Positions 1 to 11,799 of a stretch of DNA of 64,000 bases are shown piece after piece (positions within the stretch are counted from its first letter, which is position 1; each line of letters opens with the position of its first letter). The stretch is from Palaemon carinicauda. Its lineage: Eukaryota > Arthropoda > Malacostraca > Decapoda > Palaemonidae. The stretch is taken from the NCBI RefSeq assembly GCF_036898095.1, contig NC_090744.1, positions 99,462,240 through 99,526,239 on the forward strand, given 5' to 3'. A program made the position numbers and the translations under genes. The notes under the pieces are model-generated. The model was not told the origin of the DNA, ran no database searches, and was given only the letters and a program-made list of their open reading frames with translations.

Positions 1-1
1 G

Positions 2-1150
2 ATTGGCACGGTCCCGTTGGAAGATGTGGAGTTCTTCCAAGCTTCGAGGCCTACCCGGACTGTTACGTCCGGCTTCGTTCCGAACCTGCCTCGAAGGAGG
101 AGGACCGAACCTAAAGAAGAGATAGTGTTCGATCTCGCAAAGGCCCAGGCTATGCTAGCCTCCGCATTTAAGAGCAGGGGCTTTACCTGCTCTAAGCTTC
201 CTGCCTTGAGCAAGAAGCATCCTACTTATGTCGCACCTGACACTGCGGTTCTTCCTTTCCTGGAAAAGGCCTTAGCTGCATGCCTTAAAGCGGCGGAAGA
301 AGGAAAACCCTGCCCTGCACTGGAGGAGTGCAGACCCTTCTCCATCGTGACACCCCCTGACACTAGACAATGGAAAGATGTTCAACATACTTTCGTCGTG
401 GGTAGGCTCGATCCTGACGTCGCCGGACGTCAGTTTAATGAGGACCTCCCTAAGCTCAATGATCACCTCCTTCGCCGGGAACAAGACACGAAGGAGAGGC
501 TTGCGGCATCTCTTTCTCATCAAGTCCAACTTGAAGTTATGGCCTGTGACACAAGAGTACCTGATCACTACATAGTACTAGCCAAATCCCACTTACTTAC
601 AGTAATGAAGGACTTGTACCATTTCATAAAGGCTCGTAGAGCCTGTCGTGAATTCGTGTTTGTCGGTGCCACCGTGAAACACGAACCCCGGAGGCTGATT
701 TCCTCCAACATCTGGGGAAAGCACCTGTTTCCTTCTGACCTTGTCAAGGAAATAACTGACAGAGCCGCCACGGAGAATAGGAACCTTCTCCACAAGTGGG
801 GCATGTCCAGAAAAAGGAAACCCTCTCAGGACGATGGACCTCAGCCTAAGAGGAAACCTCAGAAGCCAAAACCCCAGCAACGTCAACAACGACGTCAGTT
901 TCCGGGACCCGCTACCTCCCAAGTGGTTGCCCAACCACAGCAGACCTTTCAATTGGTCCCCCAACCGGTGTTGTCACAGTCACCGGTCTTCACCCCTGCC
1001 TTTGAGCAGCCATCCACTACCTTTCATGCCAGAGGTAGAGGCTCGTCCAGGGGTGCAAGCAGAGACGCCTCTCGTCGTCCCTCCAGAGGTAGAGGAGGAA
1101 AGGGAGCTAGCGGCCGAGGCAACAAGTCCTCGGGACACCAGAAGCAATGA
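2..1150 (+). CDS. DIRS-like gag (ORF1), 5' partial
   Basis: The frame is open from the window edge to a TGA at 1148-1150 and has no ATG near its left end, so the true start lies outside. The product would be the nucleic-acid-binding structural protein of the retroelement. The visible part has a charged, helix-rich body. Its C-terminal third is very basic and low in complexity: a Lys/Arg/Gln/Pro stretch around codons 265-295, then Arg-Gly-Ser repeats to the end, typical of RNA-binding tails in DIRS gag. There is no zinc knuckle. The next frame overlaps its last 300 or so bases in the +1 register. I assign it by position and composition; no single diagnostic motif exists. Confidence 0.75.
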   Translation: MGTVPLEDVEFFQASRPTRTVTSGFVPNLPRRRRTEPKEEIVFDLAKAQAMLASAFKSRGFTCSKLPALSKKHPTYVAPDTAVLPFLEKALAACLKAAEEGKPCPALEECRPFSIVTPPDTRQWKDVQHTFVVGRLDPDVAGRQFNEDLPKLNDHLLRREQDTKERLAASLSHQVQLEVMACDTRVPDHYIVLAKSHLLTVMKDLYHFIKARRACREFVFVGATVKHEPRRLISSNIWGKHLFPSDLVKEITDRAATENRNLLHKWGMSRKRKPSQDDGPQPKRKPQKPKPQQRQQRRQFPGPATSQVVAQPQQTFQLVPQPVLSQSPVFTPAFEQPSTTFHARGRGSSRGASRDASRRPSRGRGGKGASGRGNKSSGHQKQ

Positions 1151-3962
1151 AGTGCTTCCGGTGGGAGGAAGACTCCGCCAATTCCAGGATCGTTGGACCT
1201 TCGATCCTTGGGCACACAGCATCATCAAGAACGGTCTAGGCTGGAGTTGGGTGCAACCACCCCCAATCTTCCAGCGGTTCTTTCAACAATCGACCCCCAT
1301 TCTGGAAGAATATGTTCTAGACCTCTTGAACAAGAAGGTGATAAGGAAGGTAAAGTCCACCAGGTTCCAAGGGAGACTGTTTTGCGTTCCCAAGAAGGAC
1401 TCAGACAAGCTCAGAGTCATTCTGGACTTATCCCCCCTCAACAAGTTCATAGAGAACAACAAATTCAAGATGCTGACGCTTCAACAAATAAGGACCCTTC
1501 TGCCTCAAGGTTCCTACACGGTCTCTATAGACCTGGCGGATGCCTATTGGCACATTCCAATGAACCATCATGCTTCCTCCTACCTAGGATTTCGACTCCA
1601 AAGGAAAAGCTACGCCTTCCGGGCCATGCCATTCGGCCTCAATGTGGCCCCTCGGATCTTCACAAAGCTGGCGGATGCCATAGTACAACAGCTCCGCCTA
1701 AGAAACGTCCAGGTGATGGCCTACCTCGACGACTGGCTAGTCTGGGCTCCATCGCCCGAAGAGTGTGCAAAGTCTTGCGACGAAGTTACCCAGTACTTAG
1801 AACACCTGGGATTCAAGATCAACGAGAAGAAATCTCGCCTCTCTCCAGCTCAGAAGTTTCAGTGGCTGGGAATCCACTGGAATCTTCAGTCACACCGCCT
1901 TTCCATCCCCCAGAAGAAAAGGAAGGAAATAGCAGGGTCTGTCAAGCGACTACTGAAATCCAAACGCATTTCAAGACGACAGCAGGAACGAGTTCTAGGC
2001 TCTCTACAATTCGCCTCAGTGACAAACCCAGTGCTTCGCGCACAGCTAAAGGATGCCGCGGGAGTCTGGAGACGATCGGCATCCATCGCTCGAAGAGACC
2101 TCAAGAGACGGCTTCCAAACAGACTTCGACGCCTCCTAAAGCCGTGGTCGGAAGCAAAGGCCCTGAAAAGGTCCATTCCTCTCCAACACCCTCCTCCATC
2201 TCTCAACATCCACACGGATGCCTCACTGGAGGGCTGGGGAGGTCACTCCCACCTGAAACAAGCTCAAGGGACCTGGTCTCCACTATTCAAGACGTTCCAC
2301 ATAAACATCTTGGAGGCCATGGCGGTCCTTCTTACTCTGAAGAAGTTATCCCCGCCGCCCTCGATCCACATCCGTCTAACCCTAGACAACTCGGTGGTAG
2401 TTCGTTGTCTCAATCGCCAGGGCTCAAGATCGCCCCAGATAAATCAGGTGCTTCTCCCAATCTTCCGTCTGGCGGAGAAGAAGAAGTGGCACCTGTCTGC
2501 AGTTCACCTACAAGGATTCCGCAACGTGACAGCGGATGCTCTATCTCGGACAAACCCGATAGAGTCGGAATGGTCTCTAGACGCAAGATCATTCTCCTTC
2601 ATCTCTCATCAAGTCCCAGAACTTCAGATAGATCTCTTTGCAACGAGCGACAACAATCAACTTCCTCTGTACGTAGCCCCGTACGAGGACCCCAAAGCAG
2701 AAGCGGTGGACGCCATGTCACTGGACTGGAACAGATGGTCCAAGATATACCTGTTCCCTCCCACCAACCTTCTGTTGAAAGTCCTCTCCAAACTGAGAAC
2801 CTTCAAAGGGACAGCGGCCCTAGTGGCTCCCAAGTGGCCCCGGAGCAACTGGTACCCCCCTGGTCCTGGAGCTGCAGCCCAAGCTGATCCCTCTCCCGGG
2901 CCCAGTTCTCTCTCAACAAGTACAGAAGTCGACTGTCTTCGCTTCATCATCGAAAATCAAGGACCTTCATCTCATGATTTTCTCTCCCTTGCCGCAAAGA
3001 AGAGGTTTGGGATCTCGAAGAAAAGTCTAGACTTCCTAGAGGAATACAAGACCGAATCCACGAGACGGCAATATGAATCATCCTGGAGGAAATGGGTCTC
3101 CTTTGTTAAAGCAAAAAATCCTAAAGAAATCACCATTGATTTCTGTATGTCCTTCTTCATTCACCTTCATGGACAAGGATTAGCAGCCAACACGATTTCA
3201 ACCTGCAAATCGGCTTTGACTAGACCAATTCTATATGCTTTCCAAATTGATCTGTCCAACGACATCTTTAACAAATTACCAAAAGCATGTGCTCGCCTAC
3301 GCCCAGCACCCCCTCCGAAACCGATCTCCTGGTCACTAGACAAGGTGCTCCATTTCGCCTCCAACTTGGACAACGATTCATGCCCCCTCAAGGATCTGAC
3401 TCAGAAAGTTATATTTTTATTTGCTCTCGCCTCGGGAGCTCGAGTCAGCGAAATAGTGGCATTATCAAGAGAGGAGGGACACATCCTGTTTGCTGATTCA
3501 GGAGAAGTGACCCTCTCCCCTGATCCGACGTTTCTCGCCAAAAATGAATTACCCACCAAAAGATGGGGCCCTTGGAGAATATGCCCCCTGAAGGAGGATG
3601 TCTCTCTATGTCCAGTAGAGAGTCTCAAGGTCTATCTTCGCAGAACTTCGAACTTTGGTGGAGGCCAACTCTTCAAAGGAGAAACATCGGGCAGCGACCT
3701 GTCACTGAAACAATTAAGAGCGAAAATCACCTACTTCATTCGCAGAGCGGATCCGAACAGTACACCCGCTGGTCATGATCCTAGAAAAGTGGCATCTTCT
3801 CTGAACTTCTTTCAGAGCATGGACTTTGAGAGCCTTAAAAACTTTACGGGCTGGAAGTCCTCGCGAGTTTTCTTTAAACATTATGCGAAACAAGTGCACG
3901 AAATCAAACATTTTGTGGTAGCCGCAGGTAGTGTTATGAAACCTGCACCTAACTCTGCGTAG
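834..3962 (+). CDS. DIRS-like pol: reverse transcriptase, RNase H and tyrosine recombinase
   Basis: The open frame has 1042 codons. Its true start is uncertain because the first 100 or so codons overlap gag in another register. The reverse transcriptase spans roughly residues 150-430, with a DLADAYWHIP palm motif and the catalytic YLDD at 297-300. RNase H follows (HTDAS at 460-464, a second acidic motif LTLDNS, and a distal DALSR). The C-terminal third is a tyrosine recombinase: GARVSE with Arg870, then His981, Arg984, Trp1007 and the nucleophile candidate Tyr1017 in HYAKQ. The enzyme copies element RNA into DNA and inserts the circular product. All expected catalytic residues are visible and there is no internal stop, so the protein could be functional. 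Translation may use frameshifting or internal initiation, which I cannot decide. Confidence 0.9.
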   Translation: MDLSLRGNLRSQNPSNVNNDVSFRDPLPPKWLPNHSRPFNWSPNRCCHSHRSSPLPLSSHPLPFMPEVEARPGVQAETPLVVPPEVEEERELAAEATSPRDTRSNEVLPVGGRLRQFQDRWTFDPWAHSIIKNGLGWSWVQPPPIFQRFFQQSTPILEEYVLDLLNKKVIRKVKSTRFQGRLFCVPKKDSDKLRVILDLSPLNKFIENNKFKMLTLQQIRTLLPQGSYTVSIDLADAYWHIPMNHHASSYLGFRLQRKSYAFRAMPFGLNVAPRIFTKLADAIVQQLRLRNVQVMAYLDDWLVWAPSPEECAKSCDEVTQYLEHLGFKINEKKSRLSPAQKFQWLGIHWNLQSHRLSIPQKKRKEIAGSVKRLLKSKRISRRQQERVLGSLQFASVTNPVLRAQLKDAAGVWRRSASIARRDLKRRLPNRLRRLLKPWSEAKALKRSIPLQHPPPSLNIHTDASLEGWGGHSHLKQAQGTWSPLFKTFHINILEAMAVLLTLKKLSPPPSIHIRLTLDNSVVVRCLNRQGSRSPQINQVLLPIFRLAEKKKWHLSAVHLQGFRNVTADALSRTNPIESEWSLDARSFSFISHQVPELQIDLFATSDNNQLPLYVAPYEDPKAEAVDAMSLDWNRWSKIYLFPPTNLLLKVLSKLRTFKGTAALVAPKWPRSNWYPPGPGAAAQADPSPGPSSLSTSTEVDCLRFIIENQGPSSHDFLSLAAKKRFGISKKSLDFLEEYKTESTRRQYESSWRKWVSFVKAKNPKEITIDFCMSFFIHLHGQGLAANTISTCKSALTRPILYAFQIDLSNDIFNKLPKACARLRPAPPPKPISWSLDKVLHFASNLDNDSCPLKDLTQKVIFLFALASGARVSEIVALSREEGHILFADSGEVTLSPDPTFLAKNELPTKRWGPWRICPLKEDVSLCPVESLKVYLRRTSNFGGGQLFKGETSGSDLSLKQLRAKITYFIRRADPNSTPAGHDPRKVASSLNFFQSMDFESLKNFTGWKSSRVFFKHYAKQVHEIKHFVVAAGSVMKPAPNSA

Positions 3963-4750
3963 AACAGTGAGTTACTTGGGACTCTAACTCTTCGGGTGCC
4001 TATGTTGACCCTCGAGCGATTCATAGTGATGTCTAAAAACACTTAGTGCTTTTATAACTGTTCTTATCCCAGGTGAAATGTCATAGTGTCACACAAGTGC
4101 CGCATGCCTTGAGCATGATGTGTTGTTTAAAGACTTGCGTTCCTCAAGAACGAGTACCTACTAATCCTGAAATTCCTTTTCAGATTCAAGAGCAAGCCTT
4201 TATTTCTATGTACATTATTATTACTGTAAATGAACTTTACTTTTGCTGTAAATTATTTAATTTCTGCATTGTGAAATAAAATTTCTATTTTATTACTTAT
4301 GCGTCTCTTTCAGCTCCTACTTACTATGAAATACATACTGTCATAGTTTTATTTACTCCTCCTTTATGGTCATGAAGAATTTAAGATGTCTAATCCTAAA
4401 TTATATTCACCTTGTCTCAGTAAGGTTCCTACACGAATACTTACTTCTGATAATCAGGAGATGAACTCTATACTCAGTGCCCAACCACCACTGACCTACT
4501 TCAGAATGTTCCTATACAAATATCAAACATTCTGCTTCATCTCTAAGCTCTTAAAAGTTCTTCTGTCAAGATGAATAGCCCTTCAATACCACTTTGACGT
4601 CGGCATAGCCCATGGGAACTTCCTACCAATGGGGGGCAGGATACTTCGTTCCTATGGTTCTTACCTAAGATTACTTTGCTGTTTTGTCAATGCCTAGGCA
4701 CTTAACTTTGGGGGAAAATCTACCACGATACATTGATTCTCTGGTACTCT
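3963..4750 (+). other. 3' non-coding region of the DIRS-like element
   Basis: There is no credible reading frame between the pol stop and the palindromic block. An AATAAA lies at 4275-4280 after a T-rich stretch and may be the polyadenylation signal of the element transcript. Confidence 0.5.
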
Positions 4751-4844
4751 TCCATCAGGACGCCATGGCTTGAGCCCAAAAAACGGATTTTGAGCGAAGC
4801 GAAAAATCTATTTTTGGGTGAGATAGCCATGGCGTCCTGATGGA
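4751..4844 (+). repeat. Imperfect palindrome, possible internal complementary region of the DIRS element
   Basis: The first 20 bases, TCCATCAGGACGCCATGGCT, are the exact reverse complement of the last 20, and the centre (4771-4824) is itself partly self-complementary. Bases 4782-4844 form one arm of a perfect 63-base inverted repeat with 5245-5307. DIRS elements carry an internal complementary region next to the right terminal repeat that helps circularise the cDNA, and this block sits in that place. The missing left terminus would be needed to confirm it. Confidence 0.6.
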
Positions 4845-5244
4845 CCCTCCCTACTACTTCGTTCAGTTTGTTCCCACCCTACACAATTGTATCATGGTGA
4901 TGGGCAGCAACTGGCGCCAGGATAAAGACGCGCGTGACGTCATTAGAGCAATGGCGTCCGTTTGTTTACGTCTCGAGTATCAGTAGTAGCCACGAGTGAG
5001 ATTAGCTGTGGAACGGCTCCCAGCTATTCTCAGTCCTTACACACCGAAGCATTAACTCTGTTCGGGGTGGAGATAGCTATGTGGCACGTTCAGACATGCG
5101 TGTCCCCTGTTGTATTACGATGTCTTAAAGGGAAACCTTTGAGATACTCGCTCCAGAAGTTAGAATTCTGTGATAACCTGTGGTTAAATTCTCTGGGAAT
5201 ATCTTAGTAGTCTTATACCCAAGGAAGCTACCAAACAGGAACCT

Positions 5245-5307
5245 TCCATCAGGACGCCATGGCTATCTCACCCAAAAATAGATTTTTCGCTTCGCTCAAA
5301 ATCCGTT
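5245..5307 (-). repeat. Right-end inverted repeat of the DIRS-like element
   Basis: This block is the exact reverse complement of 4782-4844 over all 63 bases, with about 400 bases between the arms. It stops abruptly at CCGTT, where the TA array begins, so the element terminus may be truncated or the array may have grown from its edge. Confidence 0.75.
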
Positions 5308-6424
<1,117 letters not shown>

Positions 6425-6481
6425 AAATTGGAATTAGGTACTTTGCCTTAGCCCATGAAACCTTCATGCCACCCATATCCC

Positions 6482-7140
6482 TGTTATTATTACTGTATAA
6501 TTGCCAAACTACAACCTTTGTTGGAAAATCAGGATGCCATAAGCCTAAGAGCTCCAACAGGGAAAATAGCTTATTGAGGACGGGAAATAAGGAAAAACTA
6601 CAAGAGAAATTTGAGAATAACATTAAAACAAATCTATCATATATAATCTATTGAACTTGAAAATATCAAGAGGATTAAAACTTCAAAACAACAAGAGGAA
6701 GAGAAACAAAATAGAACAGTGTGCCTGAGTGTATCCTCAAGCAAGAGACCTCTAACCTACGACGGTGGAAAACCATAGTACAGAGGCTATGGCACTACCC
6801 AAGACTAGAGAACAATGGTTTGATTTGTAAGTGTCATCATAGAAGAGCTGCTTTCCATTAGCTATTCTCTCTTCTAACATTAGAAGTGGAAAGTAGCCAC
6901 GGAACCATTATAATGCAGTAGTTTTTAACCTCTCGTGTCGAGAGAAGATTTTTTTGGTAATTTCAGTGTTGTGAAGTGTACGAGAAAAGAGGAGAATGTG
7001 TGAAGAATAGGTTAGACTATTCTGTATGTGTCAGTTAAGATGAAATGAGCCGTAACCAGAGAAATGGATCCAATGTAGTACTGTCTGGCCAGTCAAATGA
7101 TCCAATAACTCTCCAGCGGTATTATCTGGACGGGTGGGTT
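6482..7140 (-). repeat. Interspersed repeat with LINE-type tail (family B), copy 1
   Basis: Read on the minus strand, the unit ends with the conserved core found across the window (here GCTATTTTCCCTGTTGGAGC) followed by a poly-TTA-like tail. Its body contains the block CAAGACTAGAGAACAATGG, shared with the copies at 11.3 kb and 13.3 kb. No coding potential is visible. It is a retroposed repeat, either a SINE or a deeply 5'-truncated LINE. Confidence 0.75.
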
Positions 7141-8150
7141 CCCTAATTTAAGGCATTTTTAACAGAAGCATCTCCCTCAAACCCCTTCACCAAATCTTGA
7201 ATTTATTACACTGTATAAACATTCCCCCAATCTCTTTTTACCTTCCAAGTTTTACTTAGCGGGATCCACCCATTCAATATACCACCCTAATACAACAGGC
7301 TCACAGAGTGACAGTCATACCAAGGTCTAAATATGTCTCATTACCTTGAGTCATACTTAATTTCAATAACCCCAACTTCTGTTCCTTACCCCCCCCCCCC
7401 CCCCCCTCTGAACCATACACTTCAGTTGGTCTGAGTAAATTACAGTTTATCTTAATTTTCAGTTTATTTGTCATTCTTTTGTCACATTACCCCTGCCACC
7501 TCCCTCCATTTCTCCAAAATTTTGTTTTATTCTGCTTTCAAACTAAGCTAAACACCATCCCTTCTGGCTTAAAAGTAAATCCCAAGAATCTAATATCAAA
7601 ATGATGCATCTAGGGCTAAAAGTTAACTACAGTCTCTGCAGTATAATGCCTATACTGAAGTGCACTGTGCAAGGTATGAGAAAATAATTTCATCAGAAAC
7701 AATATTAATCATTAATTGTTACAGGAATACAATAAGTGCTCTCATCACAGAATTGGATTGGAGTTATGAGTTTGCTCAAGTTTTGGCAATGGGGTTTGAG
7801 AGTCCAATCAACACCCATGTGCAACTTGGGCAGGGGGAGGACCCCGTAATTACACTTTGAAGAATTATTAAGGGGTTGGAGTGTATGGTGGAAGAAAAGC
7901 ACGGTCTAAAATGTGAGAGCAGCTTGGGTCTAGAAGGATGCTGATAAGAACTTTAGTAATACCTATCATGCAGTGATGACTAACCTCCTTTGCATTCTCA
8001 TAAATTCTAAGGCTTCAAGGGGGAATATTTATTGTTTTCTTTGGGAGGTATATAGTATTTCTAAGTAGCTGATTGATGGATATCTGGTGGACCAGCATTA
8101 TTATATATAGTTTAAATTAAATGCATCTGTAGATTGCGTAGTACACTGTA
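7141..8150. other. Intergenic, nothing recognised apart from a poly-C tract
   Basis: The stretch holds a run of 18 cytosines at 7389-7406. It has no convincing reading frame, splice pattern or known repeat. Confidence 0.5.
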
Positions 8151-8589
8151 CTCAAATTTGGGGCATCCGAGATAACACCTTGAAAATCAACACTAGTCCA
8201 CCAAAAATATGACTTTCATTGCATTGGCAGGATGGACATAAGAGATTAGGACCACAAATGCCCAGTGGTGGCTTTGATTGGATTAAATAATTTATAGACA
8301 GACAGGCTACTGGAGGTGGAAGCCCTGCATGTCTACTGCAAGGCAACTCTAGGGCCCCTCTTTCAAATACAGTACATCTGCTTAAGGGGAACCATGTAAT
8401 GCACATATAGCAAGCAATGCATATACAAATAAAAGTAGGCGGCCCTATCCAAGTTTTCTTCAATGTTGCAAGTTATCAGGCTCCATGTTAAAATGTCTTA
8501 AAATGTTACAAGCTAATTTTTAACTATTATCACTTTATTTTTTTTATGCCAATATCAACCCAAGAAAAACCATTGACTGTAAACTTGCA

Positions 8590-8945
8590 ATTGTCACCCT
8601 TGTGTTCCCCCTTGGGAGCCTATGAATACACAGGTTTTGGGCAGTCAATCCAGTTCCAATCTTCTTTACCACAAACATCGAGGACGAAAACTTTTGGAGT
8701 ATGACAGACGACAAGGAATGGGCCCATATACTGTATATGGAGCCTAGGTGGTGGCTAGCAAGCGTCGGTGCAAATGAAAACATTTGTTTCGGTGTGTAGG
8801 TCTTTAGGTATGTGCTGCTTTGCTGGAGTGTTGCAAAATGGGAGGCAGAGGGTAAATTTCCCAATGTGGCATAGGTGCTAGGTATCCTCAGTGGTTGTAG
8901 CAGGCCTAGAAAATGCCACAGCGATAACCAAAGGGCCGCCATCTA
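8590..8945 (-). pseudogene. Gypsy integrase C-terminal domain remnant
   Basis: The minus-strand translation contains HIPKDLHTETNVFICTDA near 8815-8765, then a YMGPFLVV block near 8720 and a VFVLDVCGKEDWID block near 8665. These match the layout of the chromatin-facing C-terminal region of Ty3/Gypsy integrases. Stop codons and frame changes interrupt it, so it is not a working gene. Confidence 0.65.
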
Positions 8946-9031
8946 CCATTTCAACCTCTAAGGCATCCATTGTGTCCTTGAGAGTGGTCCTCAGTCTGAG
9001 GGCCTAGGGAAGTTTCTGAAACCAACTTTAA

Positions 9032-9271
9032 TTATTGCAACAGGACATCAATGCTGCTTTGAAGATGCAATAGAAACATTCCACCATTCAGTTGGCTGCA
9101 GGGTTGTAAGCAGTTGTCTGATGCCAAGAGGATGTTCAGATTGTTGAGTTTGAAGTAGCACCTGTTGGAAGTAATATGCCCTGGGATGCCAAACCTTGCT
9201 ATACATCCATTAGATAAGGTAGTGGTACATGAGGCTGATTTTACATCTTGCCAAGCCAGTGAGTGTAGCAT
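9032..9271 (-). pseudogene. Gypsy integrase catalytic core remnant
   Basis: The minus-strand frame includes ARFGIPGHITSNR, the segment before the second catalytic acidic residue of a DDE integrase. The expected Asp after the S is replaced by Asn. A frame change is followed by AYNPAAN, a stop, then MVECF, the remains of the region that holds the catalytic Glu. The acidic residues and the frame are damaged, so activity is lost. Confidence 0.75.
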
Positions 9272-9537
9272 TCTATGACTTAGAAGATAACATGTCCTTG
9301 TGATGTGGATGTGGGGAGCAAGGCCACCACGTCAGTGTGAAAGTGGACCAAAAGATGCTGAGGCCGGGGAAAAATGCCAATGCCCTAATCCCTAAAGTCT
9401 TACACTCTTGAAGTTTGATATGCAATACAGGTGCAGACCAAATCCTTGACACCTTTAGTAATGCCATGCTACATGAACTTTGACTTTAGTAACTGTGCAG
9501 TACAACAGATCGGTGTGACGGGTGTGAGAAGCCATTT

Positions 9538-9690
9538 TTTATTATTTTGATTATTATTACCTTAGCCACAACCCTAGCTGGAAAAGGAGGATGCTACAAG
9601 CCCAAGGCCTCCAACAGGAAAAATAGCCCAGTGAGGAAAGGGAATAAACACAAGGGAAGGAATGAACAATTAAAATACAATAAGATATAA
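9538..9690 (-). repeat. Short LINE-tail repeat inserted in the Gypsy remnant
   Basis: The conserved tail (CTAGCTGGAAAAGGAGGATG, then CCAACAGGAAAAATAGCCCA) with an ATT-rich end lies between the integrase remnant and the RT remnant. It is a strongly 5'-truncated retroposed copy, younger than the Gypsy element it interrupts. Confidence 0.75.
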
Positions 9691-10139
9691 TTTGAGCACC
9701 TGTCGGCATGTTGAGGTGATATCCATGGGCATGGCCTCCCAGTACAGATTTCACAGAAGTAGGTGGCATGGAAGCATCGAGGGAGAACGGTCTTCCCTAT
9801 GGAGAGACATGCAGGATGTCCTGCCAGTTTATTTCATTGGGCTTTACAAGACCTTGTAATCAATTTCCAGGAGTCAGGCAGCCAGCACGTTTCTGGAAAG
9901 GGCATCGGCAATGGGATTCAGTTTACCAGGAATGTGTCGATTGATACAGTTGTTCTCAGAAATGGCACAAGAGATGGTGATGACGGGTGGGCCAGGCATT
10001 CTACTGTCAAGTGAAGGAGTGCACAAAGGGCGTGCGATTCATACAAAGGATGTGCCCTATAAGAAGTGGCGGAAGTGATTGACAGCCAAATATGCCAGTA
10101 GCTCGTGGTCAAAGGTAGAGTAGCTGGATTTGGCCTTGT

Positions 10140-10860
10140 AAAATTTTCTACTGAAGAAGGCTAGTGGGCAAGGCGATCTGTATCATATATTAGAGTACTG
10201 CCCCAGCAGCGACATCACTGGTATTGGTAGACAGTAAGAGGGGTGCAGTTGGCATGGGAAAGGTGAGAACAATAGCAGATGAAAGAGCTTTCTTAGCATT
10301 TTAGAAAGGCTGCCTCCTGATGGATACCCCACTTCAGGTTTTTTGGCTTGTCCTTGAGGGAGTCGTAGAGAGGGGCGAGAGTGGTGGCGATGGCTGGTAA
10401 GAACTGGTGATAGTTCACCATGCCCAAGAGCTCCTGCAGTGCATCTGTACTGCTAATACCTTCTCAGGAAGAGGGTGAATGTCCTCTGGAGTGATGCGAT
10501 GACCCTAGAATACCACTTCCTTGGTGCCAAAGGTACACCTGTACCCAATTAAAGGGCTCATTTGCTGCAAGTGGCCAAGGACAACAAGTAGGTGGACCAC
10601 TCTAGGTGGGGAAAATATCAGTATGTCATCTACGTAACTTATGCAGAAGGGGAGGTCCCTTAAATGTTATCCAGGTGTTGAAATGCAGCCCTTCATTGCA
10701 AAGACCAAAGCTAAAGTACAGTACTGTAATTGAAAGTATATGTGCCAAAAGGGGTGGTGATGGCAGTGTTGGGAAGTTTTCTGGGTCCATGGGCAATTGA
10801 TAATACTGTACACCTTTAGGAGGTACAGTAGATTGTTGAGAATACTTTAGCACTGTGAAG
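10140..10860 (-). pseudogene. Gypsy reverse transcriptase/RNase H remnant
   Basis: The minus-strand translation shows LPFCISYVDDILIFSP at about 10656-10610, which holds the YVDD catalytic motif. Upstream is a degraded palm segment (YFSFGLCNEGLHFNTW). Downstream comes a connection region and the start of RNase H (VLTFPMPTAPLLLSTNTSDVA near 10255-10195, broken here for length as VLTFPMPTAP then LLLSTNTSDVA). Stops occur throughout. The segment between the template-grip region and YVDD is shorter than normal, so part of the RT has been deleted. Confidence 0.82.
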
Positions 10861-10869
10861 GCAGGTGGT

Positions 10870-11255
10870 GATGTCTGATATCAAATCTTACAAATGCTGG
10901 AGAGCCTGCTGTCTTGATGTGGGGATAGATACAGTGCTTAGTGGGAACCATTGGTATCTGGCATAGTTCTGACTGGAAAATTTGTGGATATAAAGTGAGC
11001 AGGTGGACGTAGGCATCCGTTGGCAAGTCAACCAACCAGGTGATGGAAATGGGCGAGGAAGTCTGCACCAAAGAGAGGTAATGTGACGTTACCAGCTATG
11101 AAGTTCCACCAGAACTGGATGCCCACAAACCAGTGTCCGTCTCTCTTAACTATGAAGGGGCAGCAGACGAACATCGGCAGTCTTGGAATGGCGGGGCTGC
11201 ACAATAAAGAGGGAGCAACATGCACCTGTATCGACCAGCACACTTTAGGTCTTGA
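10870..11255 (-). pseudogene. Gypsy aspartic protease and RT N-terminus remnant
   Basis: Minus-strand frames give VLVDTGACCSLF near 11245-11205, the retropepsin active-site DTGA loop. GADFLAHFHHLV follows near 11065-11030, resembling the conserved C-terminal part of Gypsy proteases. The next frame (VPTKHCIYPHIKTAGSPAF near 10955-10895) is the usual entry into the RT. Frames shift at least twice between these blocks. Confidence 0.75.
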
Positions 11256-11265
11256 ATCATGAAAA

Positions 11266-11780
11266 AAAGATTAGTTATCAACTAAGCTACAACCCTAGTA
11301 GGAAAATAGCCCAGTGAAGAAAGGAAATGAGAAAAAATACAATACAGTACTGTATATGGACAGTTAAAATGTATTTTAAAAACTAACATTTAAATAATTC
11401 TCATATAAAAACTCAAAAAAACAAGAGAAGAGAATAGTGCTCGAGTGTACCCTCAAGCAAGAGAACTCTACTCCAAGATAGTGGAAGACCATGATACAGA
11501 GGATATGGCACTACCCAAGACTAGAGAACAATGGTTTGATTTTGAAGTGTCCTCAAAGCTGCTTACAATGGGTAGTCTCCCTACCCTTACCAAGAGGAAT
11601 TAGCCCCTGAACAAGTACATTGTTAATCCTGTGAGTGAAGAATTGTTGGTAATCTCTGTTGTCAGGGGTACGAGGACAGGAGAATATGGAAAGAATAGGC
11701 CAGACTATTTGGTATATGCATAGGCGAAGGAAGAATAAGCCGTAACCAGAGAGTATGATCCATTGTAGCCTTTTTTAGAC
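11266..11780 (-). repeat. Interspersed repeat family B, copy 2
   Basis: It shares the tail core and the body blocks GGCACTACCCAAGACTAGAG and GAATAGGCCAGACTATT with the 6.5 kb copy. It lies between the protease remnant and the possible gag remnant, so it is a later insertion into the Gypsy element. Confidence 0.75.
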
Positions 11781-11799
11781 ACCACATTTCTTAGAGTAT

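Larger units (their letters stand above)
1..5307 (+). mobile_element. DIRS-like tyrosine-recombinase retrotransposon, 5' end outside window
   Basis: The element carries a gag-like frame, then one long frame with reverse transcriptase, RNase H and a tyrosine recombinase, then about 800 bases of non-coding DNA and an inverted-repeat end. This order, with a recombinase and no DDE integrase or protease, is that of the DIRS order. Such elements are thought to integrate through a circular DNA intermediate and make no target-site duplication. Both reading frames are open and the catalytic residues are present, so this copy looks young. Its left terminal repeat lies beyond base 1. Its right side ends in a 63-base inverted repeat that runs straight into a TA array at 5308. 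Confidence 0.88.

Noticed and set aside
834..2887. Plus-strand frame 1193-2887 (564 codons) inside the DIRS pol
   Set aside because: It overlaps RT and RNase H in another register, is Ser/Pro/Arg-rich and has no domain; it is a shadow of pol.
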